The position numbers were made by a program, and so were the translations under genes. A DNA stretch of 64,000 bases from JAICYJ01 sp035695105 (GTDB lineage: Bacteria > Actinomycetota > Thermoleophilia > Gaiellales > JAICJC01), in NCBI GenBank assembly GCA_035695105.1, contig DASSEV010000016.1, positions 47,956 to 111,955 on the forward strand, given 5' to 3'. Below the pieces are notes generated by a model. It made no database searches and was not told the DNA's origin. It saw only the letters and a list, made by a program, of their open reading frames with translations. Positions 1 to 9,494 of this stretch are shown here, one piece after another (the first letter of the stretch is position 1; the number at the start of each line of letters is the position of its first letter).

Positions 1-655
1 CCGGACCGGCGGCCAGTGCGCGCACCCGGCGGCGGCGGATCTCGGCCAGGCGGTCGGCATCGATGGTCAGCCCGACGATCTTCCAGGGCTCGACGGTGAA
101 CAGCGACGGGGGCGGGTCGATGCCCTTGACGATGGGGATGTTCGCCGCCATCAGGCCCATGTACCCGAGATGCATGGAGGTCGGCGTCTTCGAGGTGCGC
201 GAGACGCCGACCAGCACGATGTCGGCCTGGTGCAGGTCGTCGGCGCCGCGGCCGTCGTCGTGCTTGACCGCGAACTCGATGGCGGCGATCCGGCGGAAGT
301 ACTGGGCGTCGAGCGGCGCCTGTCTCCCCGGCACCTGCATCGCCTGCAGACCGGAGGCGGTGGTGATCGCGTTCAGCGCGGGGCCGAGCACGTCGAGCGC
401 GACCAGCCGGTGCTCGCGTGAGATCTCGACCACCGCCTCTCGCAGCGAGGGATCCACCAGCGTGTAGAAGACGGCGGCACGCCGGCCGGCCGCTGCCTCG
501 AGCGCGCGCGCCAGCTGCTCGCGCGTCTTGACCCGGGCGTGGCGGTGCAGCTCGATCTCCGAGTCGCCGAACTGGCTCTGCGCGGCCCGCGCCACCCGGG
601 CGGCCGTGTCGCCGGTCGAGTCGGAGACGATGTGGATCTCGAGCAGGTCGGGCAC
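1..655 (-). CDS. Pyruvate phosphate dikinase / PEP synthase regulatory protein (DUF299), 3' end cut off
   Basis: Bifunctional Ser/Thr kinase-pyrophosphorylase family: switches pyruvate,phosphate dikinase or PEP synthase off and on by ADP-dependent phosphorylation and Pi-dependent dephosphorylation of a threonine. About 218 residues are visible. The N-terminus has the family signature HIVSDSTGDTA (residues 8-18), and residues 150-158 form the P-loop-like GVSRTSKT. The C-terminus lies outside the window. Start: GTG at 655 follows TAGAGT by 7 bases, suggesting a leaderless message; an in-frame GTG three codons upstream (664) is the alternative. It is divergent from the FAD protein at 707, so both promoters share about 50 bases. 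Family assignment is firm; whether the target is PPDK or PEP synthase cannot be told here. Confidence 0.9.
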   Translation of the reverse strand, partial: MPDLLEIHIVSDSTGDTAARVARAAQSQFGDSEIELHRHARVKTREQLARALEAAAGRRAAVFYTLVDPSLREAVVEISREHRLVALDVLGPALNAITTASGLQAMQVPGRQAPLDAQYFRRIAAIEFAVKHDDGRGADDLHQADIVLVGVSRTSKTPTSMHLGYMGLMAANIPIVKGIDPPPSLFTVEPWKIVGLTIDADRLAEIRRRRVRALAAGP

Positions 656-662
656 CTGAGGC

Positions 663-668
663 ACTCTA
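663..668 (-). promoter_or_regulatory. -10 box TAGAGT, leaderless start of DUF299 gene
   Basis: TAGAGT lies 7 bases before the GTG at 655 on the minus strand. This geometry recurs at many genes here and puts the predicted transcript start at or next to the start codon. No clear -35 box was found. Confidence 0.5.
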
Positions 669-694
669 TCGCCGGGACGGCGGTCGAAGTGCGG

Positions 695-700
695 TATACA
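695..700 (+). promoter_or_regulatory. -10 box TATACA, leaderless start of GlpA-like gene
   Basis: TATACA is followed by 6 bases and then GTG at 707. It sits back to back with the minus-strand promoter at 663-668, and supports GTG 707 over longer upstream frames. Confidence 0.55.
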
Positions 701-706
701 GGGCCG

Positions 707-2131
707 GTGCGCGACGTGGTGGTGATCGGCGGCGGGGTTGTCGGGTGCGCCGTCGCCTGGCGGCTGTCGACGACCGGCGCGTCGGTGACGCTGGTCGAGG
801 CGGCGCACGACCTGTGCGAGGGAGCGTCCAAGGGCAACACCGGCATCACCACCAGCGGGGCGGATTGCCGGCCGGGCACCCTCGAGGCGGAGCTGGTCAG
901 GCGCTCCAGCCCGGGCTGGGAGGCGCTGTGCGCGAGGCTGGACACGCCGTTTCACCGGATCGGCACGCTGGCCGTCGCGGTCACCGCCGAGGAGGAGGCG
1001 CGGCTCCCGGCGCTGCTCGACGAGGCGCGGACGAACGGCGCCCCCGCCGAGATCGTGAGCGGCGAGGCGGCGAGGCGGCTGGAGCCGCTGGTGACATCCG
1101 AGGCGCGCGCGGCGCTGCACTTCCCCGAGGACGGCATCATCGACTCGATCCGCCTCACCATCGGCTACGCCGAGCTGGCCGCGCGAAACGGCGTCGAGGT
1201 GCTGCGCTCGTCGCCGGTGACGGGCTTCGAGCGCGACGGCGAGCGGATCACGGCGGTGCTCGCGGGAGACCGGCGGATCGGGGCGCGGGCCGTCGTCAAC
1301 GCCGCCGGGCTCGGTGCCGGCCGCATCTCGGAGCTGGCCGGCGGCGAGCCGTTCGCGATGTGGCCGCGGCAGGGCCAGTACTGGCTGCTCGACCGTGAGC
1401 TCGGCGGCCGCTTCCGTAAGGTGATCGGCGGGGTGCCGACCGAGACGACGCGCGGCATCTACTGCGTGCCCACCACCAACCGCTCGCTCCTCCTGGGGCC
1501 GACCGCGGTCGATCACGACGACCCCTCCGACCGTGCCGTCGACCGCGGGACGCTCGAGGCGGTGTTCGAGGCGGCACAGCGGCTCGTCCCTGCGGTTCGC
1601 CGCGAGTACGCGATCAAGACGTTCGCCGCCAACCGGCCGGCCTCCGATCCGGTCTACCGCGTCGGCCGGGACGGCCGCGTCGCGAACCTCGTCCACGCCG
1701 CAGCCATCCGCTCGACCGGGGTGTCGTCCTCACCGGCCGTGGCTGAGCTGGTGCGCTCCACGCTCGAGGAGATCGGGCTGCCGGTCGGCGATGACCGGCC
1801 GAACGCGCAGACGGCCCTCGAGCCGCTGCCACGCCTGCTCGGGCATCCGGATCCGGACGAGCTGATCCGCCGCGATGCCCGCTACGGGCAGGTGATCTGC
1901 GCCTGCGAGCAGGTGACCGCCGCCGAGATCGCGGCGGCCCACCGCATGGCCGTGCCCGCGACATCGCTCGAGGGCGTGCGCAAGCGCACGCGGGCGACGG
2001 GGGGCCGCTGCCAGGGCGCGTTCTGCCTGGCCGGCGTGTCGTTTCTGCACTCGATCGAGGCGGGGCGCCGGCCGGAGCAGATCGCGGTCTCGGAGCCGGC
2101 GTCCACGCTGGGAGTGCCCGCCGGTGGGTGA
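707..2131 (+). CDS. GlpA-like FAD-dependent glycerol-3-phosphate dehydrogenase / oxidoreductase with C-terminal BFD-type [2Fe-2S] domain
   Basis: 474 residues. An N-terminal Rossmann motif (IGGGVVGCAVAWR, residues 7-19) binds FAD and opens a DAO-type oxidoreductase domain. The tail from about residue 397 has cysteines at 398, 400, 435 and 440 (CxC...CxxxxC) as in BFD-like [2Fe-2S] domains of GlpA-type and related dehydrogenases. It probably oxidises glycerol 3-phosphate or a related hydroxy acid and passes electrons to the FAD/NAD protein encoded next, whose start overlaps this gene by 8 bases. The kinase three genes on supports a polyol route. This GlpA-like/FAD-NAD/kinase grouping is known in bacteria such as Thermotoga. 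The substrate is inferred, not shown. Confidence 0.75.
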   Translation: MRDVVVIGGGVVGCAVAWRLSTTGASVTLVEAAHDLCEGASKGNTGITTSGADCRPGTLEAELVRRSSPGWEALCARLDTPFHRIGTLAVAVTAEEEARLPALLDEARTNGAPAEIVSGEAARRLEPLVTSEARAALHFPEDGIIDSIRLTIGYAELAARNGVEVLRSSPVTGFERDGERITAVLAGDRRIGARAVVNAAGLGAGRISELAGGEPFAMWPRQGQYWLLDRELGGRFRKVIGGVPTETTRGIYCVPTTNRSLLLGPTAVDHDDPSDRAVDRGTLEAVFEAAQRLVPAVRREYAIKTFAANRPASDPVYRVGRDGRVANLVHAAAIRSTGVSSSPAVAELVRSTLEEIGLPVGDDRPNAQTALEPLPRLLGHPDPDELIRRDARYGQVICACEQVTAAEIAAAHRMAVPATSLEGVRKRTRATGGRCQGAFCLAGVSFLHSIEAGRRPEQIAVSEPASTLGVPAGG

Positions 2132-2921
2132 GCCCGCGGTGGTGGTCGTCGGTGCCGGCATCACCGGGCTCAGCTGCGCTGCGGAGCTCCGAGGGCACGC
2201 CGCCGTCACGGTCGTCGACCGGGTGCCGGTGCCCGGGGGCGTGCACGGATGGCAGGCGCCGGAGACGCATGAGCTGACGGCGGCAGCGGACGCCCGGCTC
2301 GTGCTGGGAGCGACCGCCGTGCGCTGGGACGGCGAGCGGCTGCTGGTGATCGGCCAGGACGGCGCGGAGCTGCTGCCGGCGGCGGCGCTCGTGGTCGCGA
2401 CCGGGACGCGGCCGCTCGGCCGGGCCGAGCTCGGGATCGCCGGCCCACGGCCGGCCGGCGTCGTGGCGGCGACGGTCGCCGCCCACCTGGCGGAGAACGG
2501 GCTGCTGGTCGGGCGCCGGCCGCTGATCGTCGGCGGCGGCGACTGGGCCCTGCGGTCGGCCGAGGAGCTGCTCCACGCCGGCGCGGAGTCGGTCACCGTG
2601 GCGGCCCCGGACGGCGTGCTGGCGCCGCCGTTGGCCGGCGGTGGCCCCCGCCTGCGGCTGATGCCGGGCGCGCGGCCGGTCGCGGTGGGGGGCGGCGCCC
2701 GGGTGGAGCAGGTGGAGCTCGCAGGCGGCGATCGGGTCGAGTGCGACGCGCTGGTGCTCGCGCACGGCGTCGTCCCGCTGCGCAACGTCGACGGGGCGGT
2801 CTGGGAGGGGCCGCGAACCGTGTACGCACAGCCGCTCCACGACCCGGCCACGGTCGATGGTGCCCGCTCGGCGGGCAGGGACGCCGCGAGGGCCGTACGA
2901 TCCCTGCTCGAGAGCCCATGA
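2124..2921 (+). CDS. FAD/NAD(P)-binding oxidoreductase, partner of GlpA-like protein
   Basis: 265 residues with an N-terminal dinucleotide motif VVVGAGITGLS (residues 6-16), a second GGGDWALRSAEEL motif around residues 137-149 for NAD(P), and a central VVATGTRPLG signature of pyridine nucleotide-disulfide oxidoreductases. It is shorter than typical family members (about 400) and has no redox-active CxxC near the first Rossmann motif, so it looks like an electron-transfer subunit and not a disulfide reductase. GTG start at 2124 overlaps the upstream stop, and its own stop overlaps the next ATG (ATGA). Probably a heterodimer partner of the preceding protein. Inferred from family and synteny. 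Confidence 0.7.
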   Translation: MGEPAVVVVGAGITGLSCAAELRGHAAVTVVDRVPVPGGVHGWQAPETHELTAAADARLVLGATAVRWDGERLLVIGQDGAELLPAAALVVATGTRPLGRAELGIAGPRPAGVVAATVAAHLAENGLLVGRRPLIVGGGDWALRSAEELLHAGAESVTVAAPDGVLAPPLAGGGPRLRLMPGARPVAVGGGARVEQVELAGGDRVECDALVLAHGVVPLRNVDGAVWEGPRTVYAQPLHDPATVDGARSAGRDAARAVRSLLESP

Positions 2922-3133
2922 AGGTGACATCGCCCATCGGAGAGCTGCCCTTCACCGTCCGCGGTGTGACGTTCGAGGACGGGCACGTGGTCGTGCAAGG
3001 CGAGCTGGGCGCCTGGCGGTCGCGGATCGAGGTCAGCCGCGGGGACATCCCGATGCTTGCCCGTGCCTTCCGTGGCCCGCTGATCGCGGCCGGCGCCGCA
3101 GCCGCGGCGCTCGTGCTCCTGCGGCGGCTGTGA
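2918..3133 (+). CDS. Small membrane-anchored protein of the glycerol-type cluster, function unknown
   Basis: 71 residues. The ATG overlaps the previous stop as ATGA, and the stop overlaps the GTG of the kinase gene as GTGA, so translation is tightly coupled on both sides. The first 45 residues look like a small soluble beta domain; residues 50-68 are a hydrophobic Ala/Leu helix ending in LLRRL, a probable C-terminal membrane anchor. I do not recognise a family. It occupies the slot taken by a DUF1667 protein in similar clusters but lacks that family's cysteines. It might dock the redox subunits to the membrane, which is speculation. Confidence 0.65.
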   Translation: MKVTSPIGELPFTVRGVTFEDGHVVVQGELGAWRSRIEVSRGDIPMLARAFRGPLIAAGAAAAALVLLRRL

Positions 3134-4563
3134 CCGTCCTCGTCGGGGTCGACCAGGGCACGACCGGGACACGGGCTGTCGCCTTCGACCTGGCGCTGCA
3201 GCAGCTCGCCGAGAGCTACCACGCCGCCGAGGTCACCCATCCCCGGCCCGGGTGGATCGAGAAGGACGCGGCCCGCACGGTCGAGTCGGTGCACGCCGCG
3301 CTGGCGGGTCTGCGCGAGCAGCTGGACGGCGAGATCGCCGCCGTCGGGCTCGACAACGAGGGCGAGACGGTGGTTGCGTGGGACGCGCACACGCTCGAGC
3401 CGCTCGCGCCGGCGGTGGTATGGGGGTCGCGGGCGTCGCAGCCGGTCGTCGACCGGCTGGCGGAGCAGGGGCGCGGAGACCGGATCGAGCAGCTGTCCGG
3501 CCTGCCGCTCGACCCCTACTTCTCGGCCACGAAGATGCGCTGGCTGGTCGAGGAGGACGAGCGGGTGTCGGCGGCCGCGCAGGCGGGGCGGCTGCGCGTG
3601 GGGACGTTCGACGCGTTCATCACGGCGCGTCTGGGCGGCCGGGCGCGGACGGAGCCGTCGACCGCCGGGCGGACGCAGCTCCAGGCGCTGCGAGCCCCGG
3701 GCGAGTGGGACGCCGAGCTGCTCGAGCTGCACGGCATCGAAGCGGCCTGGCTCCCGGAGATCGGGCCGTCCGTGGGTGCGCTGGGAGAGATCGACGGCCT
3801 GCCGCTGCACGCGCTGCTGGTCGACCAGACGGCGTCGCTCGCCGGCCACGGGTGCTTCGCAGCCGGTGAGGCGAAGGCGACGTATGGCACCGGCATCTTC
3901 CTGCTCCAGCAGGCCGGTGCGACCGTGTCGGGCGAGCCGGACGGCCTCATCCCGATCGTCGCCTGGGAGCTCGGCGGCCGGACGTCGTTCGCGCTCGACG
4001 GTGGCGTGTTCTCGGCCGGCACGGTCGTGACCTGGCTGCGGGAGGGGCTCGAGGCGCTCGGCAGTGCGGCCGAGAGCGAGGCGCTGGCGCGATCGGTGCC
4101 GGACACCGGCGGCGTGCGGTTCCTGCCCGCGCTGGCGGGGATGGGTGCGCCGTGGTGGCTACCCGACGCGCGGGCCGTGATCGCGGGCATCACCGCGGGT
4201 ACGACGCGGGCGCACATCGTCCGGGCGGCGCTGGACGCGCTCTGCTTCCGGGTGCGCGACATCGTCGACCGGTTGCCCGCGCGGCCGCAGCTGCTGCGGG
4301 TGGACGGCGGTCTGACGGCCAACGGCTACCTCGTGCAGCGGCAGGCCGACGTGCTGGGAATGCCGGTGCTGGTCGCGGATGTCGCCGAGACGACGGCGCT
4401 CGGCGCCGCGGCGATGGCCGGGATCGGGGCCGGATTGCTCACCGAGTCGGACATCGTCGCGGCGGTGGGCGTGGGCCGCCGCGTGGAGCCACGGGACGCC
4501 GGCGGGGCGGACGCCGACTACCGGGAGTGGCGGCGCTTCGCGGAGCGGGCGTCGCGCCTGTGA
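3130..4563 (+). CDS. FGGY-family carbohydrate kinase, glycerol kinase-like
   Basis: 477 residues. VGVDQGTTGTRAV (residues 5-17) is the N-terminal phosphate loop, and DPYFSATKMRWL matches the glycerol kinase signature. The YGTGIFLL loop and DGG...NGYLVQ C-terminal motifs are present. Compared by eye with E. coli GlpK, the tyrosine (DPYFS), tryptophan (VVWG) and catalytic aspartate (LLVDQTAS) are kept, but the glycerol-contacting Gln-Arg-Glu-Thr (QRET) reads EGET, so the arginine is lost. The substrate may be glycerol or another small polyol. GTG start overlaps the upstream stop; last gene of the plus-strand operon. Its stop codon lies inside a palindromic repeat. Confidence 0.8.
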   Translation: MTVLVGVDQGTTGTRAVAFDLALQQLAESYHAAEVTHPRPGWIEKDAARTVESVHAALAGLREQLDGEIAAVGLDNEGETVVAWDAHTLEPLAPAVVWGSRASQPVVDRLAEQGRGDRIEQLSGLPLDPYFSATKMRWLVEEDERVSAAAQAGRLRVGTFDAFITARLGGRARTEPSTAGRTQLQALRAPGEWDAELLELHGIEAAWLPEIGPSVGALGEIDGLPLHALLVDQTASLAGHGCFAAGEAKATYGTGIFLLQQAGATVSGEPDGLIPIVAWELGGRTSFALDGGVFSAGTVVTWLREGLEALGSAAESEALARSVPDTGGVRFLPALAGMGAPWWLPDARAVIAGITAGTTRAHIVRAALDALCFRVRDIVDRLPARPQLLRVDGGLTANGYLVQRQADVLGMPVLVADVAETTALGAAAMAGIGAGLLTESDIVAAVGVGRRVEPRDAGGADADYREWRRFAERASRL

Positions 4564-4592
4564 ACCACTAGTGCCTGGCACTAATTGGTCAC
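4560..4592. repeat. 33-base palindrome around AGTGCCTGGCACT (family A, copy 1)
   Basis: Two 16-base arms (4560-4575 and 4577-4592) flank a single central T; 13 of 16 positions pair. The left arm contains the kinase stop codon TGA. It lies between convergent genes (kinase and glyS), so it could serve as a two-way terminator, but the same core recurs at 31726-31758, suggesting a REP-like element. Confidence 0.8.
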
Positions 4593-4596
4593 CCGG

Positions 4597-6607
4597 TCAC
4601 CCGGGCAGCTGGTCGAAGTCGCCGACCAGGCGCAGCGTCGATGCCACGTCGAGCAGCAGCTTCAGCCGGTTCCCGCGCACCGCGGGATCCTCGGCCATCA
4701 CCATCACCTTGTCGAAGAACTCGTTGATCGGGTCGACCAGGCCGCGGGCGGCGTCGAGCGCCGAGCCGTAGTCCCGCTGCGCAGCCGCGTCGGCGATCTC
4801 GATGTCGGCGCCCCCGAGCGCTGCGCAGAGCGCGCGCTCCTCGTCCATCTCGAACAGCGACGTGCGCAGCTCGGAGGCCGCCTCGTCAGCCGAGCGGGCG
4901 GTGATCCGGACGCAGCGCCCGTAGGCATCGCGCACCATGGCGAGCCGCTCGCTTCCGCGCGCGTCGCGCAGCGCACGGGAGAGCGCCGCCAGCGGCAGCG
5001 GCCCCGTCACGCCCGATCCGCGGGCGGCACGGATCTCCTCGACGGTAACGCCCTCCTCGAGCATCACGGGCTCCACCCGGTCGAGCACGAAGTCGACGGC
5101 GTCGGGCACCGCCTCGAGCGGCTTTCGCTTCAGCTCGTGCCCCTGCGCCACCAGCATGTGCACGGACTCGGCCATCAGGTCGACCAGCCCCAGCTCGTAG
5201 CCGCGGTCGAGGGCGATGGCGACGATGCCGGCAGCGGCACGGCGGAGCCCGTACGGATCACGGCTGCCGGTCGGCTGCGCGCCGAGCGCGAACGCGACCG
5301 CGATCGTGTCGGCCTTATCGGCGATCGAGAGCAAACCGCCCTCCACGCTCGCGGGTAGCGTCCCGCCGGCCTCGACCGGCATGTGGTGCTCCTCGACGGC
5401 CCGGCAGACCGCCGGCGGCTCCCCGGCCTCGGCCGCGTAGACCGAGCCGGCATAGCCCTGGAGATCCGAGAACTCCGCCACCAGGCTCGACACGAGATCG
5501 GCCTTGCACAGCTCCGCCGCGCGTCCGACGGCCGCGCGCACGTCGGGGTCCACCTCGACCCGGTCGCACAGCTGGCCGGAAACCTCGCGCACGCGCTCGG
5601 ACTTCTGCGCGAGCGACCCGGCGCCCTCGAGGAAGCTCACCCGCGGCAGCTCGGCAAGCATCGGCCCGATCCCCCGGTCACGATCCTTCCCGTAGGCGAA
5701 CGCCCCGTCCTCGAGGCGGCCGACCAGCACCTCCTCGTTGCCGGCAACGACAACCTCGGGGACGCCGCCGTTCGCCACGAACGCGAAGCGAGCGTCGAGC
5801 CGGCCGGCGGCCACGATCGGGAAGTACCGCTGGTGCGACTGCATGACGGTCACCGCGAGCCGGTCGGGGAGCTCGAGGTACCGCTCGTCGAACCGGCCCT
5901 CGAGCACGACCGGCCACTCCACCAGGTACGTGACCTCGGCCAGCTTGCCCATCGGATCGATCCACTCACCGGTCTGCCCGAGGCCCTCATCGATCAGCGA
6001 GCGCCGCTCGCCGGCATCGGCGATGACGTGGACGCCTCGCAGGTCGTCGAGGTAGGTGGCGGCCGACCCGATGCGCACCGCGCCGCGCGAGCGGTGTCCC
6101 TGGGAGTGGTCGCCGCTCGGCACACCCGCGCATTCGACGTCCACCACGTCGCCGTCCAGCTTGACCACCAGCCAGCGGATCGGGCGCGAGAACCGGCCTC
6201 CCGGCCAGCGCATCGTCTTGGAGAACTGGAAGCCGTCCACGATGCGCTTGACCACCTCCGGCACCAGCTCCCGGGCCGGCGTCGCCGTGCCGGCCGAGAC
6301 CGCCCAGAGGAAGCCGTCGTCCCGCCGCTCCAGCTGGTCGGCCGACAGGCCGTGCTTGCGGGCGAAGCCCTCCCGGGCCTGGTCGGGCGCGTCGGCTCGC
6401 GGGCCGCGCACCTCGGACGCCGCCGCAGGGCGCTCCACGGGTACGGTCGCGATCAGGGCGATCCGGCGCGGCCCGACGTGGACGCGCGGGGACGAGCCGT
6501 CCAGTCCGGCAGCCGAGAGCGACCGCGACAGCAGGTCGGGCGCCTGCCGCTCCGCCTCGAGGCAGGCGACGGAGGGCAGCTCCTCGCAGCCGATCTCGAC
6601 GAGCAGC

Positions 6608-6615
<8 letters not shown>
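4597..6615 (-). CDS. glyS: Glycyl-tRNA synthetase beta subunit
   Basis: 672 residues, close to the usual length of about 690. It begins MPELLVEIGCEELP, the classic GlyS N-terminus, and carries the HD-like region and the C-terminal anticodon-binding DALR part. With GlyQ it forms the alpha2-beta2 enzyme charging tRNA-Gly in the cytoplasm; the beta subunit mainly binds tRNA. ATG at 6613-6615 overlaps the glyQ stop by 8 bases, so the two are translationally coupled. The tetrameric enzyme is less usual in well-studied actinobacteria, which mostly carry the single-chain type; this is one hint of a deep-branching lineage. Confidence 0.96.
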
Positions 6616-7465
<850 letters not shown>

Positions 7466-7505
7466 CGGATGTCGCAAGCTACTTGATCCGGGGCCGCCGG
7501 GTGTC

Positions 7506-7511
7506 GATACG
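7506..7511 (+). promoter_or_regulatory. Promoter TTGATC-17-GATACG, leaderless lipoprotein gene
   Basis: A -35-like TTGATC (7483-7488), 17-base spacer and GATACG (-10) lie 6 bases before the ATG at 7518. Confidence 0.45.
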
Positions 7512-7517
7512 CGAGGC

Positions 7518-8084
7518 ATGCGACCGTCCCGCTCGGCCCTCGTCTTGCTCGCCCTGCTCTGCCTGCCAGCGTGCGGCGGGCTGAGCTCCTCGGCGCTCGA
7601 CGGGAACGTCAAGAAGGCCTTCGTCACGCGGCAGAACGGCGTGGACGACGTGAAGGGCGTCGACTGCAGCGACCAGGCTCCCCCTCCGGACAGCCTGCCC
7701 GGCGGCGTCGGATCGGTGCATGCCGAGCGCACGTGCACGATCACGTTCAGCGACGGCCGGCAGACGCAGGTGTGGGCGGTGCACGTGCTCGACCTCGGCG
7801 TCAGCCACGACGTGCAGCTGCTCTACCGCGTGGACGGGAACGCGACCGCGCCGGCCCCGAGGGTCGACGTCGCCAAGGTGTTCAGCAGCCAGATGGCGGT
7901 GCTGGAGGGCGGCCACGCGATCAGCGGGGTGCGGTGCCGCCCCGGCACGCCAACGCCTCCGTCGGGCGCCGCGTTCGCGCCGGCCGACCACGTCTGCATC
8001 GCGCGCGTGTCCGGCAGCGGCATGCAGCGCTGGGCGGTGCGGATCGTAGGCAGCAACGTGCAGGTGCTGTTCAAGCTGAGCTGA
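7518..8084 (+). CDS. Putative lipoprotein with two similar domains (DUF4333-like)
   Basis: 188 residues. A signal peptide with lipobox LPAC puts the lipidated cysteine at residue 19, so the protein should be anchored on the outer face of the membrane. The rest is two related halves: each reads G-V-x-C, about 25-30 residues, C, then a WAV motif and an LL/LF strand (first near residues 55-110, second near 130-188). The Cys pairs probably form disulfides. The arrangement resembles DUF4333 domains of actinobacteria, though I call this only by eye. It is divergent from glyQ and its end overlaps recO by 14 bases on the opposite strand. Function unknown. Confidence 0.75.
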   Translation: MRPSRSALVLLALLCLPACGGLSSSALDGNVKKAFVTRQNGVDDVKGVDCSDQAPPPDSLPGGVGSVHAERTCTITFSDGRQTQVWAVHVLDLGVSHDVQLLYRVDGNATAPAPRVDVAKVFSSQMAVLEGGHAISGVRCRPGTPTPPSGAAFAPADHVCIARVSGSGMQRWAVRIVGSNVQVLFKLS

Positions 8085-8808
8085 GCGTGCGCAGGCGGAA
8101 CCCGCCGTGGTGCGCGTAGGTCTCCTCGACGACGCGGAGCGCGTTGGCGGCTGCGGCCGGTGCGAGCAGCACGCTCTCGAGCGGGCGCTCGAGCAGCGAC
8201 TCGATCGCCTCGACGCCTCCTGGGGCAACACGGAAGCCACCGGCGGTGGTCAGGCAGACGGCACACACGGCGCCGCCGGCTCCGGGCGAGTAGCCGGCCA
8301 GCGGGCCCTCAGAGCCGCATGACGCGCACGAGACGAGGTGCGGCAGGTAGCCGGCGAGCGCGAGCAGCTTCAGCTGGAAGGCGAGGCCGAGGCCGTCGTG
8401 CTGGGGGTCTGATGCGCGATCGAGCGGCTCCTCGAGCAGCTCGAGGAACCGGCACGCGCCCTCGTAGGCGCGGGCATGCGGCTCCGGCTCGGCGAACAGC
8501 TTGAGCACGGCCTCGGCGCCGATCAGCCCGACCGCGAGCGCGTAGGGGTCGGCGCGCACGGGGGCATGGGAGCGGATGATGTCGGCGCCCGAGACGGTGT
8601 GCAGCTCGCCGCGGCCCTCGTGGAGGACGAGCGAGGTACGGGTGAGCGGCTCGAGCCGCGCGCCGAAGCGGGAGCCGGTCTTGCGGACGCCCTTGGCGAT
8701 GGCGTTCACACGGCCGCGCTCGAGGGTGTACAGATGCAGGACGCGGTCCGCCTCCGAGAAGCGAATCGAGCGCAAGACGATCGCGTCGGCCTTGTAGCTG
8801 CGGCCCAT
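8071..8808 (-). CDS. recO: DNA repair protein RecO
   Basis: 245 residues with an N-terminal OB fold (DAIVLRSIRFSEADRV) and a C-terminal part bearing a four-cysteine zinc site (CASC about 165-168, CAVC about 186-189). RecO works with RecF/RecR to load RecA on SSB-coated gaps. The ATG at 8808 follows TAGACT by 6 bases, indicating a leaderless transcript. The 227-base region upstream holds repeated motifs described separately. Confidence 0.93.
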   Translation of the reverse strand: MGRSYKADAIVLRSIRFSEADRVLHLYTLERGRVNAIAKGVRKTGSRFGARLEPLTRTSLVLHEGRGELHTVSGADIIRSHAPVRADPYALAVGLIGAEAVLKLFAEPEPHARAYEGACRFLELLEEPLDRASDPQHDGLGLAFQLKLLALAGYLPHLVSCASCGSEGPLAGYSPGAGGAVCAVCLTTAGGFRVAPGGVEAIESLLERPLESVLLAPAAAANALRVVEETYAHHGGFRLRTLSSA

Positions 8809-8814
8809 GTGGGC

Positions 8815-8820
8815 AGTCTA
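8815..8820 (-). promoter_or_regulatory. Promoter TTGTGA-16-TAGACT, leaderless recO
   Basis: -35 TTGTGA at 8837-8842, 16-base spacer, -10 TAGACT, then 6 bases to the ATG at 8808. The -35 hexamer overlaps one copy of the GTGACGGG motif. Confidence 0.6.
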
Positions 8821-8881
8821 GGCACCCGAGTACCCGTCACAATTCCGTGACAGGCCCGTCAAACCAGTCCGGTCGGGCTTT

Positions 8882-8896
8882 GACTTCAATAATTGG
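8882..8896. repeat. CAATAATTGG box, third weaker copy
   Basis: GACTTCAATAATTGG shares the CAATAATTGG core with the exact 18-base repeats at 8977-8994 and 43141-43158. It lies in the recO upstream region. Confidence 0.5.
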
Positions 8897-8976
8897 CCTG
8901 CGCGAGGCGTTCGCTCAACTAGGCCGTCGACCCGTCACGATTGTGTGCCAATCACGCAACGCCCACACGACAGGAG

Positions 8977-8994
8977 TTGGTCTCCAATAATTGG
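8977..8994 (-). repeat. 18-base repeat with CCAAT-N-ATTGG dyad, copy upstream of recO
   Basis: Read on the minus strand this is CCAATTATTGGAGACCAA, identical over 18 bases to 43141-43158. The first 11 bases are a palindrome (CCAAT-T-ATTGG). It lies about 170 bases upstream of the recO start and may be an operator. Confidence 0.75.
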
Positions 8995-9035
8995 GTCGCC
9001 GGATTGCGGTATTGACGGGCCGCGGATGATCTGCG

Positions 9036-9494
9036 TCAGCCGGTGACGTCGCGGACGTCGGCGTTTGGGATCGCTCGGAGCAGCGCCTCGAGCTCCACCT
9101 CGCAGACCGCGTGCGGCGTGCCGGCCGCGCACCAGACGGTCTCGAACCGCCGCAGCGACGCATCGACCACCGTCCGCAGCGGCCGGTCGTGCCCGACCGG
9201 CGGCACGCCGCCGATCGCATACCCCGTCGCCTCCTTGACCTCCTTGCCGCGCCCCATGCTCACGCCCTCGCCGACCCGCTCGAGGTCGACCCGGCGGTCG
9301 CCGGCACACAGGCAGAGCACCGGCTCGCCGGCCGCGTCGACGAGCACCACCGACTTCACGATCTGGCCCTGCTCGCAGCCGACCGCGGCCGCCGCCTCCT
9401 CCGCGGTCCGCGTCGAATCCGACAGCTCGACCGGCGTCACGGCCAGCCCCTGCGCCGCGGCGCGCTCCTGGAATTTCAGCGAGGTCGGGTGCAT
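9036..9494 (-). CDS. YbaK/EbsC-family aminoacyl-tRNA deacylase
   Basis: 152 residues of the YbaK/ProX-like fold, which hydrolyses mischarged aminoacyl-tRNAs in trans (for example Cys- or Ala-tRNA-Pro). Family features include the early VELSDSTRTAEEAA, IVKSVVLV with the lysine lining the pocket (about residues 50-56) and the GGVPPVGH loop (about 98-105). ATG at 9494 was chosen since MHPTSLKFQ aligns with family starts; it overlaps mutM by 19 bases. Last gene of the deoB operon. The exact substrate cannot be read from sequence. Confidence 0.85.
   Translation of the reverse strand: MHPTSLKFQERAAAQGLAVTPVELSDSTRTAEEAAAAVGCEQGQIVKSVVLVDAAGEPVLCLCAGDRRVDLERVGEGVSMGRGKEVKEATGYAIGGVPPVGHDRPLRTVVDASLRRFETVWCAAGTPHAVCEVELEALLRAIPNADVRDVTG

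Noticed and set aside
1614..3849. Several 400-480 codon minus-strand frames opposite the redox/kinase cluster
   Set aside because: The plus-strand genes carry clear motifs and tight overlaps; the minus-strand products are low-complexity Arg/Pro/Ala shadows.
4571..4592. Family A palindrome as a CRISPR or attachment repeat
   Set aside because: Only two copies, 27 kb apart, with no spacer array or integrase.
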